From contig NZ_QPMK01000024.1 in NCBI RefSeq assembly GCF_003344785.1, forward strand, positions 1 through 60,067: a stretch of DNA of 60,067 bases, written 5' to 3'. Within the stretch, counting starts at the first letter, position 1. Every line of letters begins with the position of its first letter. This DNA is from Thalassococcus profundi (GTDB lineage Bacteria > Pseudomonadota > Alphaproteobacteria > Rhodobacterales > Rhodobacteraceae). Below, piece by piece: positions 8,149 to 17,034 of the stretch. The translations under genes and the position numbers were made by a program. The notes under the pieces were generated by a model. It saw only the letters and a program-made list of their open reading frames with translations, did not search any database and was not told where the DNA came from.

Positions 8149-10590
8149 ATGGCCCGCGGACCGGACCCTTCCGCGCTGGACCGTGCCGCCGTGCCGGTGC
8201 TGGACCTGGTCGAGGATTTCGACCGCCGCAGCCGCGTCGGCGAACATGCGCTACTGGCCGAGGCCGAGGCGGCCCTGGCGCGATTCGAAAAGGACGCCAC
8301 CCGCGGCGGCGCGCTGTCCACGACGATCAAGCCCGCGCGCTACGGGCTTGCGGTGCTGCTGGACCTGCGCGCGCGGCAGGCCAGGGACGTGTCGCTGGGC
8401 ACCTGGTCGGTGCTGGCGCAGCGCCAGCTGTTCGAGGGCCGCGACGTGACGCTCGCCCGGATCCGCGATTTCCGCGACACGGCGCAGAAGCAGGGCGCGG
8501 ACTATGCCGAACTGGAGCGTTTTCTGTCCGGCCTGATTGCCCGCGCCGAGGAAGGGCGCCATGCGCACCGGCCCGTGGCCTCGGGGAACTGGGGTCTGCG
8601 GATCGGCGCCTATCTGGTCCTGCTGCTGCTGGTTCTGGCAGGCTATGCCGGATGGCTTGAATACCGGTTCCAGACCCGGCTGGCGGCGGTGTTCGAGCAG
8701 GATGCGCTGACCATCGGGCTGGACCGGCCGCAAAGGGCGGCCGAGCTGGTGCCGCGGCTCGACGACCTGCGCGCGGCGGTGCGCCGGGTCACCGCGGCCG
8801 AACAGCGCGCGCCGCTGCGCCGGATCGTGACCCTGCCGCTGGTCGACGGCGAGGCGCGGGCGCGGGCCGCCTATGCCGCCGCCGTGCGCCGTCATGTCCC
8901 GCCGGCGATCGCGACGGGCATCGAAGACGTCTTGGCGCGCGAGGGCGAGGGGTTGGTGCTCTACGACGCGCTGCGCGCCTGGTCGGTGCTGACCGGGGAC
9001 GAGGCCTGGAGCCCGGCCTACCTGGCCGGCTGGCTCGAAGACATCGGGCAGGCGGTGGGCCTGGCGGGTTTGCAGTCGCATCTCGGCCCGCTCCAGGGCC
9101 CGTCGATAGACATCACCCCCGCCGACACCACCGTCATGGACCAGGCCCGCGTTTTTGCCGCCGAGGTGCCGGAACCGGCCCGCGCCTGGCTTGAACTGCT
9201 GCGGGCGGAACGCATGCGCGCCCTGCCCGCATGGGTTCCGACCGAAGAGGTGCCTGGCATCGGCGACGTGCTGCTGCGCCGGTCCGGCGTGGACATCGCG
9301 ACACCGCTGCCGGGGCTTTTCACCGCCCATGGCTGGACCGAGGCGCGCGACTTCGCCGTCGGCGGCGCGGTGCAGCAGGCCCGTGACCTGGCGCCGCGCA
9401 TCACCGGCCAGCCCCTGCCCGCGCTGAACCGGTCGCCCGACCTGCTGATGGACCGGCTGCACTCGGAAACCATCGCATTCTGGAAGGACTGGCTGGCCGA
9501 TCTCCGGGTGCGTCCCTTCGCGCAGCGCGAAACCGCCATCGTCGTGTCGGGTGCGCTGGCACAGCCCGAAAACCCCCTCACGCAGTTGTTGCGGGAAGTC
9601 TGGGAGCAGGCCGGCGGCAACGACCGGGCCCGCAGCCACCCGCAGCAACTGGTGCTGGCGCGCGAATTCGGCGCGATGATCCAGTATGTCGAACAGGGTC
9701 GGATGGGCGAGATCGCGCGGCTCTTCTCGACCCTCAACGTCGCTCTGGGCGCCATCGACGTCACCCAGGGCCGCGGCACGCAGCGGCTGATGTCGGTGCA
9801 GGACCGCGCCCGCTCCATCGCCGCGCTGAAAAGCGCGCCGCGCATCGTGGTGCAGATCGCCGAGGACGTGCTGGCGCAATCCGCCCAGCCCGAAACGCAG
9901 GGCAATGCCTCCAATCCCTTGACCCGAAGCTGGCAGCAGGAGGTGTTCCCGATGTGCCAGACCCTGACCTCGGGGCATTACCCGTTCGTGAACGGCCCCG
10001 ACGCGTCTCCCGCCGAACTAGCCGCGCTGCTGGGACCGCAGGGCGTGCTGACGACCTTCGTTCTGCAGAACGCAGCACCTTTGCTCGACACCGAGCAAAG
10101 CCCGTGGCGCTGGAAACCCGAGGCGAGCTTTGCCGGGCTCGCACAAGAAAGCGCCGCCTTTCTCGAACGCGCCGCGCAGGTCTCCGGCGGGCTCTTCGGC
10201 CCCGACGGCACCCTGCGTCACGATCTGACACTCGCCGCGCTTGCCGAACGCGGGCAGACCATGGTCGCCATCGGCGGCGCGGCCGAACCGGTGCGCGCCA
10301 CCGGCGCCCCCGCGACGCTGAGCTGGCCCGGCCCGCAGCCCGACGCCGGGGTCGAGGTCAGCTTTCGCGACGCCGCCGATTCCGCGCGCATCCGGCACAC
10401 CGGCCCCTGGGGCCTGCTGCGGCTGATGGACGGCCTGCGGCTGCGGCTGCGTGACGACGGCGCACGGGTGCTGCTGGACCTGCGGACGGATTCGGGCCGG
10501 GTGTTTCTTGAAATGACCTTTGGTCAGGCGCTCAACCCCGTGTCCGTGCGCCCTGCCCTGCAAGGCTTTGCCTGCCCGCCCGCGCTGTGA
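8149..10590 (+). CDS. TssL-TssM-like chimera: DotU-like head, one membrane helix, IcmF-type C-terminal domain
   Basis: 813 residues with a layout that is neither TssL nor TssM. Residues about 40-140 resemble the cytosolic DotU fold (ARYGLAVLLDLRARQ... ELERFLSGLIARAEE). One transmembrane helix follows (about 150-170, IGAYLVLLLLVLAGYAGWL), then about 640 periplasmic residues ending in an IcmF/TssM-type region: SWQQEVFPMCQTLTSGHYPF and WPGPQPDAGVEVSF align by eye with DVLPFCVSATSGRYPF and WPGPDGTNMITLSF in the TssM encoded at 13492-17031. There is no Walker A motif, so the NTPase domain of true TssM is absent. The canonical tssL and tssM are both intact, so this is an extra part. It may be a second inner-membrane scaffold joined to the peptidase encoded just before it. 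Confidence 0.75.
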   Translation: MARGPDPSALDRAAVPVLDLVEDFDRRSRVGEHALLAEAEAALARFEKDATRGGALSTTIKPARYGLAVLLDLRARQARDVSLGTWSVLAQRQLFEGRDVTLARIRDFRDTAQKQGADYAELERFLSGLIARAEEGRHAHRPVASGNWGLRIGAYLVLLLLVLAGYAGWLEYRFQTRLAAVFEQDALTIGLDRPQRAAELVPRLDDLRAAVRRVTAAEQRAPLRRIVTLPLVDGEARARAAYAAAVRRHVPPAIATGIEDVLAREGEGLVLYDALRAWSVLTGDEAWSPAYLAGWLEDIGQAVGLAGLQSHLGPLQGPSIDITPADTTVMDQARVFAAEVPEPARAWLELLRAERMRALPAWVPTEEVPGIGDVLLRRSGVDIATPLPGLFTAHGWTEARDFAVGGAVQQARDLAPRITGQPLPALNRSPDLLMDRLHSETIAFWKDWLADLRVRPFAQRETAIVVSGALAQPENPLTQLLREVWEQAGGNDRARSHPQQLVLAREFGAMIQYVEQGRMGEIARLFSTLNVALGAIDVTQGRGTQRLMSVQDRARSIAALKSAPRIVVQIAEDVLAQSAQPETQGNASNPLTRSWQQEVFPMCQTLTSGHYPFVNGPDASPAELAALLGPQGVLTTFVLQNAAPLLDTEQSPWRWKPEASFAGLAQESAAFLERAAQVSGGLFGPDGTLRHDLTLAALAERGQTMVAIGGAAEPVRATGAPATLSWPGPQPDAGVEVSFRDAADSARIRHTGPWGLLRLMDGLRLRLRDDGARVLLDLRTDSGRVFLEMTFGQALNPVSVRPALQGFACPPAL

Positions 10591-10685
10591 CGGATTTTTC
10601 TGCGCGGCCCGGTAATCCTCGTATATACTGGCGGCATTGAGACTAACCCATTTCCAGCAAGCCCCGGATGGAAGGCGCCCCCGCT

Positions 10686-13007
10686 ATGGCCATTGATTTC
10701 AAGTTCGATCGCATTGCCTACCTGGTCACCCCCCTGCCCCTGTTCGACGGCCTTGACGCGATGCTCTTCGCGCACCTGTCGGGCCGCGACGAAGTGAGTC
10801 GCTGCTTTCGCTACACCGTGCTGGCTCGCAGCCCCGATCCCAACATCAAGTCGCAGGACCTGCTGGGCCAGAACGTCACCGTCGCTGTGGTGGGAGAACC
10901 CGACAGCTTCACGCTGCGGTTTTTCAACGGCATCGTCGACCAGTTCCGGTTCGAGGGCAACGACGACGAGGACATGTTCATGTACCGGCTGGTGCTGCGT
11001 CCCAAGCTGTGGATGCTGTCTAAGACCACCGACAACCGAATTTTCCAGGAAGTGTCGGCCATCGATATCGTCAAGCAGTTGTTCGACGAACACGGCGTGA
11101 CCGATTACCGGCTGGACCTCACCGGCACGCCCGAGCCGCGCGACTATTGCGTGCAATACGGGGAAACCGATCTGGATTTCGTGCAACGGCTGCTCGAAGA
11201 AGAAGGCATCTTCTACAGTTTCGTCTTTTCCGAGGACAAGCACGAACTGGTCCTGTCGGACGATCCCATGGCGCTGGACACCCCCGGCGGCTTCGGCGAA
11301 CTGCGGTTCGAGCCGAATTTCGTGCCGGATCAGGACGGGCTCGGGGTGATCACGAAACTCACCCGGACCGAAAAGATCGTCTCGGGCTCGCACACCCTGA
11401 CCGACTACAATTTCGAAACGCCCTCCACCGACCTGATCGCCCGGTCCGAGAATCTCATGGGCCACGAGAACGACGGGATGGAGCGGTACACCTATCCCGG
11501 CCGGCACGGAACGCAAGGCCTGGGGGAAAAGCTGGCCGGGTTCCGCAACCGGCAGGACCAGGCGCTGGCGCAGCAAATCTGGGCGGAGTCCTCGGCGGCG
11601 ATGTTCTGCGCCGGCTGCGCCTTCAGCCTCGTCGACTACCCGCGGGACGAAGAGAACATCGACTACATGATCCTGGCGGTCGATTACGACATCTGGGATG
11701 GCCAGTATTCCTCCCGCGCGACCCGCAACCGGCCCGAGGGCATCTTTACCAGTTACCGCATGGTGCCGCAGGAGTCGGGCTACTGCCCGCCGCAGATCAC
11801 GCCGAAGCCGGTGATGAAGGGCCCGCAGACCGCCATCGTCGTGGGCCCCGCCGGCGAAGAGATCTACACCGACGAATATGCCCGCGTGAAAGTGCAGTTC
11901 TACTGGGACCGCGAAGGCGGGCACGACGAGAATTCGACCTGTTTCATCCGCGTCTCGTCGGTCTGGGCCGGGTCCGGCTGGGGCTTTATCCAGATCCCGC
12001 GCATCGGGCAGGAGGTGATCGTCGACTTCCTCGACGGCGACCCGGATCGGCCGATCATCACCGGGCGGGTCTACAACGCCGAACAGATGCCCCCCTACGC
12101 CCTGCCCGGCAACATGACGCAATCGGGGTGGAAGTCCAACAGCTCCAAGGGCGGGGGCGGCTGGAACGAGCTGCGCTTCGAGGATCTGAAAGGGTCGGAA
12201 GAGGTCTATTTCCAGGCCGAGAAGGATCACACCGAATGGATCAAGAACAACGAGACCCGCAACATCGACAACGACTTTGCCGAAACCGTCGGCCATGACG
12301 CCAAGCAGGACGTCATCAACAACCGCGACGAAACCGTCGGCAACAACAAGACCACGCAGGTCGGCGTCAACCGCGACGTTACCATCGGCAACAACGACAC
12401 TGAAAGCGTCGGCAACAATCGCTCCCTGACGGTCGGGGTCAACGAGGTTATCTCGGTCGGGTCGAACTCGGACGAAACCATCGGCGCCAACCACAGCCAG
12501 ACCGTCGGCATCAGCCAGACCATCAGCGTGGGGGCGATGCGGGTCGACACCGTCGGCGCCGCCGAGACCCGCACCGTTGGCGCGGCCCAGGTCAACACCA
12601 TCGGCGCGGTGCGGCAGATGACCGTCGGTGCCAGCCAGAGCCACGACATCGGCCTCACCGACAGCTGGACGATCGGCGGCGGACAGTCGGTCGAGATCGG
12701 CCAGGACCAGGCGACGATGGTCGGCAAGAACTACAGCCTGCAGATCGCCGAGGAAAGCTCGACCACCGTAGGCAAGAACCGGGCGGTCACCGTCGCGGAA
12801 GATCAGCGGACCGAGGTCGGCAAGAACATCATCGTCAAGGCCGGCGACAGCATCACCTTCACCTGCGGCAAGGCCAATTTCCAGATGAAGAAGGACGGCA
12901 CCATCGTGATCGAGGGCAAGGACGTCACGATCAAGGGGTCCGGCAAGATCAACGTGAAGGCCAGCAGCGATGTCACCGTCAAGGGGAGCAAGATCGACCT
13001 GAACTGA
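10686..13007 (+). CDS. tssI: T6SS spike protein VgrG (TssI)
   Basis: About 773 residues. The gp27-like base comes first (residues 1-370, with YGETDLDFVQRLLEEEGIFYSF), then the gp5-like OB fold (VGPAGEEIYTDEYARVKVQFYWDREG, WAGSGWGFIQIPRIGQEVIVDFLDGDPDRPIITGRVYN), then a long beta-helical needle made of about twenty TVG-N-type repeats, ending in KGSKIDLN. No toxin domain is attached, so cargo must ride on the tip or through adaptors. ATG 10686 follows a GGAAGGCG stretch; ATG 10668 is an alternative. TATACT at 10624-10629 could be a -10 element but has no good -35. The 3' end overlaps the convergent tagF by 29 bases. It is the only vgrG in the window. Confidence 0.96.
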   Translation: MAIDFKFDRIAYLVTPLPLFDGLDAMLFAHLSGRDEVSRCFRYTVLARSPDPNIKSQDLLGQNVTVAVVGEPDSFTLRFFNGIVDQFRFEGNDDEDMFMYRLVLRPKLWMLSKTTDNRIFQEVSAIDIVKQLFDEHGVTDYRLDLTGTPEPRDYCVQYGETDLDFVQRLLEEEGIFYSFVFSEDKHELVLSDDPMALDTPGGFGELRFEPNFVPDQDGLGVITKLTRTEKIVSGSHTLTDYNFETPSTDLIARSENLMGHENDGMERYTYPGRHGTQGLGEKLAGFRNRQDQALAQQIWAESSAAMFCAGCAFSLVDYPRDEENIDYMILAVDYDIWDGQYSSRATRNRPEGIFTSYRMVPQESGYCPPQITPKPVMKGPQTAIVVGPAGEEIYTDEYARVKVQFYWDREGGHDENSTCFIRVSSVWAGSGWGFIQIPRIGQEVIVDFLDGDPDRPIITGRVYNAEQMPPYALPGNMTQSGWKSNSSKGGGGWNELRFEDLKGSEEVYFQAEKDHTEWIKNNETRNIDNDFAETVGHDAKQDVINNRDETVGNNKTTQVGVNRDVTIGNNDTESVGNNRSLTVGVNEVISVGSNSDETIGANHSQTVGISQTISVGAMRVDTVGAAETRTVGAAQVNTIGAVRQMTVGASQSHDIGLTDSWTIGGGQSVEIGQDQATMVGKNYSLQIAEESSTTVGKNRAVTVAEDQRTEVGKNIIVKAGDSITFTCGKANFQMKKDGTIVIEGKDVTIKGSGKINVKASSDVTVKGSKIDLN

Positions 13008-13488
13008 TCTGTGCCAGCACCGGCATCAGCGTGTCGAGCGCGCGCGGCGCGGTGCCGGGCCACCAGAGCGCCGGTGCCTCGGGCAGCTCCGGCCCCTGCC
13101 CCGGCGCCGGATCGGGGATCTGCGACAGCGCCGCCAGCAGCGCGTCCGGCCCCATGCCGCGGTCAAGCGCCGCGATGAGGTGCGGCCAGGCGGCATCGGC
13201 CCAGCGGTCCGCCGCCGGCTGCGGCGCGTCGCCATGTCCGACGCAGGCGACCAGCGGATAGGCCCGCCCCACCGCATCCAGCCCTGGTTCGATCAGCAGC
13301 AGGAAGGCGCCCTTGGCCGTGCGCAGCAGCGCCCGCACGCCGCCTTCGGGCCAGCCCACCGGATCCTGCACCAGCGGCGCGAAATGCAGGGTCAGCCAGC
13401 GGTCCAGCACCGGCTGCACGCCCGGCGCCAGCCCCCGCGCCACGAAATCCCCCGCCGCGGGCAGCTTGCCGAACAGGCCGGTCGGCAT
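12979..13488 (-). CDS. tagF: T6SS-associated regulator TagF
   Basis: 169 residues opening with MPTGLFGKLPAAGDFVARGL, the family signature, followed by FAPLVQDP and LVACVGHGD. TagF proteins restrain T6SS assembly by sequestering the FHA protein, and loss of TagF bypasses the need for PpkA in P. aeruginosa. It is the last gene of the leftward tss operon, 3 bases after tssM. Its final 29 bases run under the 3' end of vgrG on the other strand, so transcription from the two operons collides here. Confidence 0.9.
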   Translation of the reverse strand: MPTGLFGKLPAAGDFVARGLAPGVQPVLDRWLTLHFAPLVQDPVGWPEGGVRALLRTAKGAFLLLIEPGLDAVGRAYPLVACVGHGDAPQPAADRWADAAWPHLIAALDRGMGPDALLAALSQIPDPAPGQGPELPEAPALWWPGTAPRALDTLMPVLAQISSGRSCSP

Positions 13489-13491
13489 CCG

Positions 13492-16400
13492 TCAGAACCC
13501 GCGCGGGCAGGTAAAGCCCGAAAACATCGTCAGGTCGAAGGGGTTCTCGACCGAATTGGCGCGCAGGTTGAAGGCGGCGGAATAGCCGCCGGTCGCCAGG
13601 CTCAGGCTGAACACCTCGGGCAGCGCCGTCGCGGCCAGCCGGCCCTTGCGAATGAGCCGCAGGATCGCCCAGCTCCCGGTCTCAGAGGTGACTAGTTCCG
13701 CGGTGCCGTTCACCGGGGCAAAGCTGAGGGTGATCATGTTGGTGCCGTCCGGCCCCGGCCAGGTCATCGGCGTCGGGCGCGCCGCGGCGTTGAAATAGGT
13801 CAGCACCTGGCCATCGACGTTCAGCGTCACGCGGCTGGCATTGCCGGACAGATCCTTGGGTTCGAGCGAAAAGGCCATGACCGGACCGGCCCCGCCGGGA
13901 AATAGCGCGTCGCGCATGGCGCGGGCGTTCTCGAAGGGTTGCAGCAGCTTGGCATCGAGCCCGAAATCGGCGCGCCATTTCCAAGGCCGCACGGTGTTGT
14001 CGATATAGGGCTGCAGGTGGTCGCTGATAAAGCTGTCCACCAACCCGCCGCTGCCGAAGAGCCGGGCAAAATCCAGCGTGTTGACGTCGATGGCGCTGCT
14101 CTGGTCGAACGGGTAGCGCCCCGAGGTGGCAGAGACGCAGAACGGCAGCACGTCGGCGCGCCAGCGGGCGTTGAGCTGCGCGATCACCGCCTCGCGGGTG
14201 ACGCTGATCGTATCGCCCGCGATGCCGGCGATCCAGCTGTCGATCGGGTCGGGCAGGCTCGCCGCCTCGTTGGCGATGGCACCGGTCAGCTGCGGGAGGC
14301 CGCCGCGCGCCAGCAGCGCCGCCTGCGGGTCAGGGCTGGCGGCGACGGTCTGCAATTCGTTCGACAGCGCCGTCAGCGCCGCCACCGCATCGTCCAGAAG
14401 CGGCGGCTGGCCATCCACCTCCTGCACCGTGGCACGGATAGGGGCGAAGTGATCGCTGACCGGCGTGCCCGGCGGCGCGGGCGGCGGCCCGCTGTCCTGC
14501 GCCCGCGCGATCTTGGCCCCGGTCTTGACCAGCTTGCCGAGCTTGCCCAGTTTCGACACCGCCTTGAGCCCGGCCCTTTCCGCCGCGGCATTGCCTTCGC
14601 CGCCCTCGTCCTCGACCCGCGCCAGATGCGTTTCGAAGACCACCGAGTCGAGCAGCCGTTTCAGCGCGCTGTCGACCGAAGCCAGGTCCTTGAGGTTCTG
14701 CCGCGCCTGTACCAGGTCGTCGATCGGGGTCAGCCGGATGTCACGCAGGAACCCGTCCCACTGGGCGATGAAGTCGTCATAGTAAAGCTTGAGGATATCC
14801 GCCTCGAGCGTGTCAACCGACGCGTCGGAGCTTTCCGAACAGCCCCCGGCAAAGACCGCACGGTCCAGCGTCGCCTGCGCCGCGACCTCGGGCACCAGCG
14901 GCAGAACGGCGGTGTGGAACCCGTCATAGGTAAAGGCGCCGGGCAGGCCGATGCGGAGGGTCCGCTCCGACAGGCGCGTCAGGACGCGGGCGCCGTTGGG
15001 GCCGGTCTTTTCCGCCGGAATCCAGTCCGGCAGACCCGCGACCGACGGGTCAGAACGCAGGTTGCGATAGGCGCGCACCGCAAGCGGAATGGTGCAGATG
15101 CTTTCCAGCGCCGTCGACACCAGCGCCGGGTCCGAGGCGATCTTGTCCTCCTCTCCTGCCATGCGGACCAGCGCCGCCAGCTGGTGATCGACCGACTCGT
15201 CCGTGGGAAAGGGATCGATGGGAGCGAATTCCGGCAGCACGGTCTGCCACCAGACCCCGAGGAACGCGGGGTCGTAGGGCGCCTGCCCGGTCAGCATCTG
15301 GTAGGATTTCAGCGCGCCCAGCAGGAATTCGGGATCGCGCGAATGGCGCCACATCGTAGCTTCGAGCAGCGCCAGCATGCGCGGTTCGAGGATGTTGCGC
15401 AGCGTGTGGTCGTAGGCGATGCGGTTGACCTGCGCGAGTTCGGCCTCGGCGGTCGGCCCCAGCAGGGTGAGCGCGCCGCCCTCGGCCGTGGTGGCGGCGT
15501 TCACCGTCTCGTTGGCCGCGTCGAGTGCGAGGTTCAGGTCCAGCGGATCGGTCGGCGCCTGCCGTGCGGCGACGTTGGCAAGCCGTGCCGAGAGGTTGGC
15601 CAGCTGCCGTTCCTGTTCGCCCAGGGCGCCGTTGTATCGCAGGAACGAGAACAGGAAGAGCGTCGCCAGAACCACCACAGTCAGCGTCGCCCCGGCCAGC
15701 GTGCCGCGCCAGATCCAGCGGCGCCGCTCTTCGGCGCGGGGATCGAAGCGGCCCAGACCGGCCTCGGGAAAGATCAGATCGGTGAGCAGGTTGCGCAGGA
15801 AAAAGCTCCGGGTGACGCCATGCGCCCGGCGTTCGGGCAGCGGCGCCGACAGGCCCAGCGACGCGGCGATGCCCGACACCATGCGGTCGATGGGCGAGCC
15901 TTCCTGCGTGGCCGAGGTGAAATAGAGGCCGCGCAGCCACGGGCTGTCCTCGTAGCGCGATTCTCCAAAGACCGCCTCGATCAGCACCTTGAGAGGCGCG
16001 GTCAGCTGGTCGAGCTGGCCCGGAAACCGGAAGATCTCGGCGCGCTGTTCCAGCGGTACATCCTCCGCGATGCGCGCGGTCATGCGCTCTTCAAGCGCCT
16101 CTTGCAGCACCTTCATCTCGCGCTCGACTGTCACGCCGTCCACGCGGTCGGCAGTGCCCAGCGTGGCGCCCCAGACCTGTTCGCGCTCGCGCGCGTTCAG
16201 GTCGCCGAAGAAGGATTCGAAGCCCGGCACCAGGTCGACCTTGGTGATCATCAGGTAGACCGGCAGCTTGAGCCCGCTCTCCGCCCGCACTTCGGCCAGG
16301 CGCTTGCGGATCTCGCGCCCGTGTTCGCGGATCGACACGTCGTCGCCCGCCAGCTCCTGCACCGACAGCGTCAGGATCACGCCGTTGAGCGCCCGTCGGC

Positions 16401-17031
16401 CGCGATGCTTGACCAGCAGGTCGATGAAGCCTTTCCATTCGGCGGAATCCACGTCCGGGTCGCTTTGCTGCTGCACATAGCGCCCGGCGGTGTCGATCAG
16501 CACCGCGTCCTCGGTGAAGAACCAGTCGCAGTTGCGGGTGCCGCCGATGCCCTTCAGGTCGTCGCCCAGGTCGATGGGGAAATGCAGCCCCGACTGCCGC
16601 AGCGCCGTGGTCTTGCCGGTGCCGGGCGGGCCGATGATCACATACCAGGGCATGTCGCGCAGGAACTTGCGGCCGCCCAGTTTCGACCGTTTCATCTGTT
16701 CGAGGATGCCCTGGAACTTGGTCTGTACCTCGGCCAGGTTCTCGTCCCCGGGGCGCGCCGCCATCTCGGGCGGCGGGGCGGCCAGCTCCGCGACGAAGGC
16801 GCGGTTCGCGCGGGCCGCGCGCATTGCCCGGACCAGCATCGACACCAGCCACAGGATGATGATCACCCCGATCACCACGATCCGCGTCAGGTCCCCGGCC
16901 AGCGGCGCCGCGTCGCCGACGCTGATCAGCGGCCCGTAGAACCAGATCAGCACGCAGAGGATGGTGATGCCGATCAGGGTCCAGAGGAACCGCGAGAACA
17001 GGAAGCCGAGGATCTTCTTCAGAAAGGACAT
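13492..17031 (-). CDS. tssM: T6SS membrane-complex protein TssM (IcmF)
   Basis: 1179 residues, a normal size. Two N-terminal membrane helices (about 12-37 and 50-68) bracket a short loop; the cytosolic NTPase domain has an intact Walker A (GPPGTGKT, 134-141) and an LIDTAGRY segment; a third helix lies near 440-465; the large periplasmic domain ends with the IcmF C-terminal region. TssM with TssL and TssJ forms the trans-envelope channel. The preserved nucleotide-binding site contrasts with the chimera encoded at 8149-10590, which lacks it. The gene lies 3 bases after tssL. Confidence 0.96.
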   Translation of the reverse strand: MSFLKKILGFLFSRFLWTLIGITILCVLIWFYGPLISVGDAAPLAGDLTRIVVIGVIIILWLVSMLVRAMRAARANRAFVAELAAPPPEMAARPGDENLAEVQTKFQGILEQMKRSKLGGRKFLRDMPWYVIIGPPGTGKTTALRQSGLHFPIDLGDDLKGIGGTRNCDWFFTEDAVLIDTAGRYVQQQSDPDVDSAEWKGFIDLLVKHRGRRALNGVILTLSVQELAGDDVSIREHGREIRKRLAEVRAESGLKLPVYLMITKVDLVPGFESFFGDLNAREREQVWGATLGTADRVDGVTVEREMKVLQEALEERMTARIAEDVPLEQRAEIFRFPGQLDQLTAPLKVLIEAVFGESRYEDSPWLRGLYFTSATQEGSPIDRMVSGIAASLGLSAPLPERRAHGVTRSFFLRNLLTDLIFPEAGLGRFDPRAEERRRWIWRGTLAGATLTVVVLATLFLFSFLRYNGALGEQERQLANLSARLANVAARQAPTDPLDLNLALDAANETVNAATTAEGGALTLLGPTAEAELAQVNRIAYDHTLRNILEPRMLALLEATMWRHSRDPEFLLGALKSYQMLTGQAPYDPAFLGVWWQTVLPEFAPIDPFPTDESVDHQLAALVRMAGEEDKIASDPALVSTALESICTIPLAVRAYRNLRSDPSVAGLPDWIPAEKTGPNGARVLTRLSERTLRIGLPGAFTYDGFHTAVLPLVPEVAAQATLDRAVFAGGCSESSDASVDTLEADILKLYYDDFIAQWDGFLRDIRLTPIDDLVQARQNLKDLASVDSALKRLLDSVVFETHLARVEDEGGEGNAAAERAGLKAVSKLGKLGKLVKTGAKIARAQDSGPPPAPPGTPVSDHFAPIRATVQEVDGQPPLLDDAVAALTALSNELQTVAASPDPQAALLARGGLPQLTGAIANEAASLPDPIDSWIAGIAGDTISVTREAVIAQLNARWRADVLPFCVSATSGRYPFDQSSAIDVNTLDFARLFGSGGLVDSFISDHLQPYIDNTVRPWKWRADFGLDAKLLQPFENARAMRDALFPGGAGPVMAFSLEPKDLSGNASRVTLNVDGQVLTYFNAAARPTPMTWPGPDGTNMITLSFAPVNGTAELVTSETGSWAILRLIRKGRLAATALPEVFSLSLATGGYSAAFNLRANSVENPFDLTMFSGFTCPRGF

Positions 17032-17034
17032 CGT

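Noticed and set aside
10601-10629. Sigma-70 promoter for vgrG
   Set aside because: TATACT is a good -10, but the base pairs at 16-19 spacing upstream (TGCGCG region) do not resemble a -35.
12240-12840. Short-period DNA repeats in the 3' half of vgrG as a satellite
   Set aside because: They encode the beta-helical needle repeats normal for VgrG.
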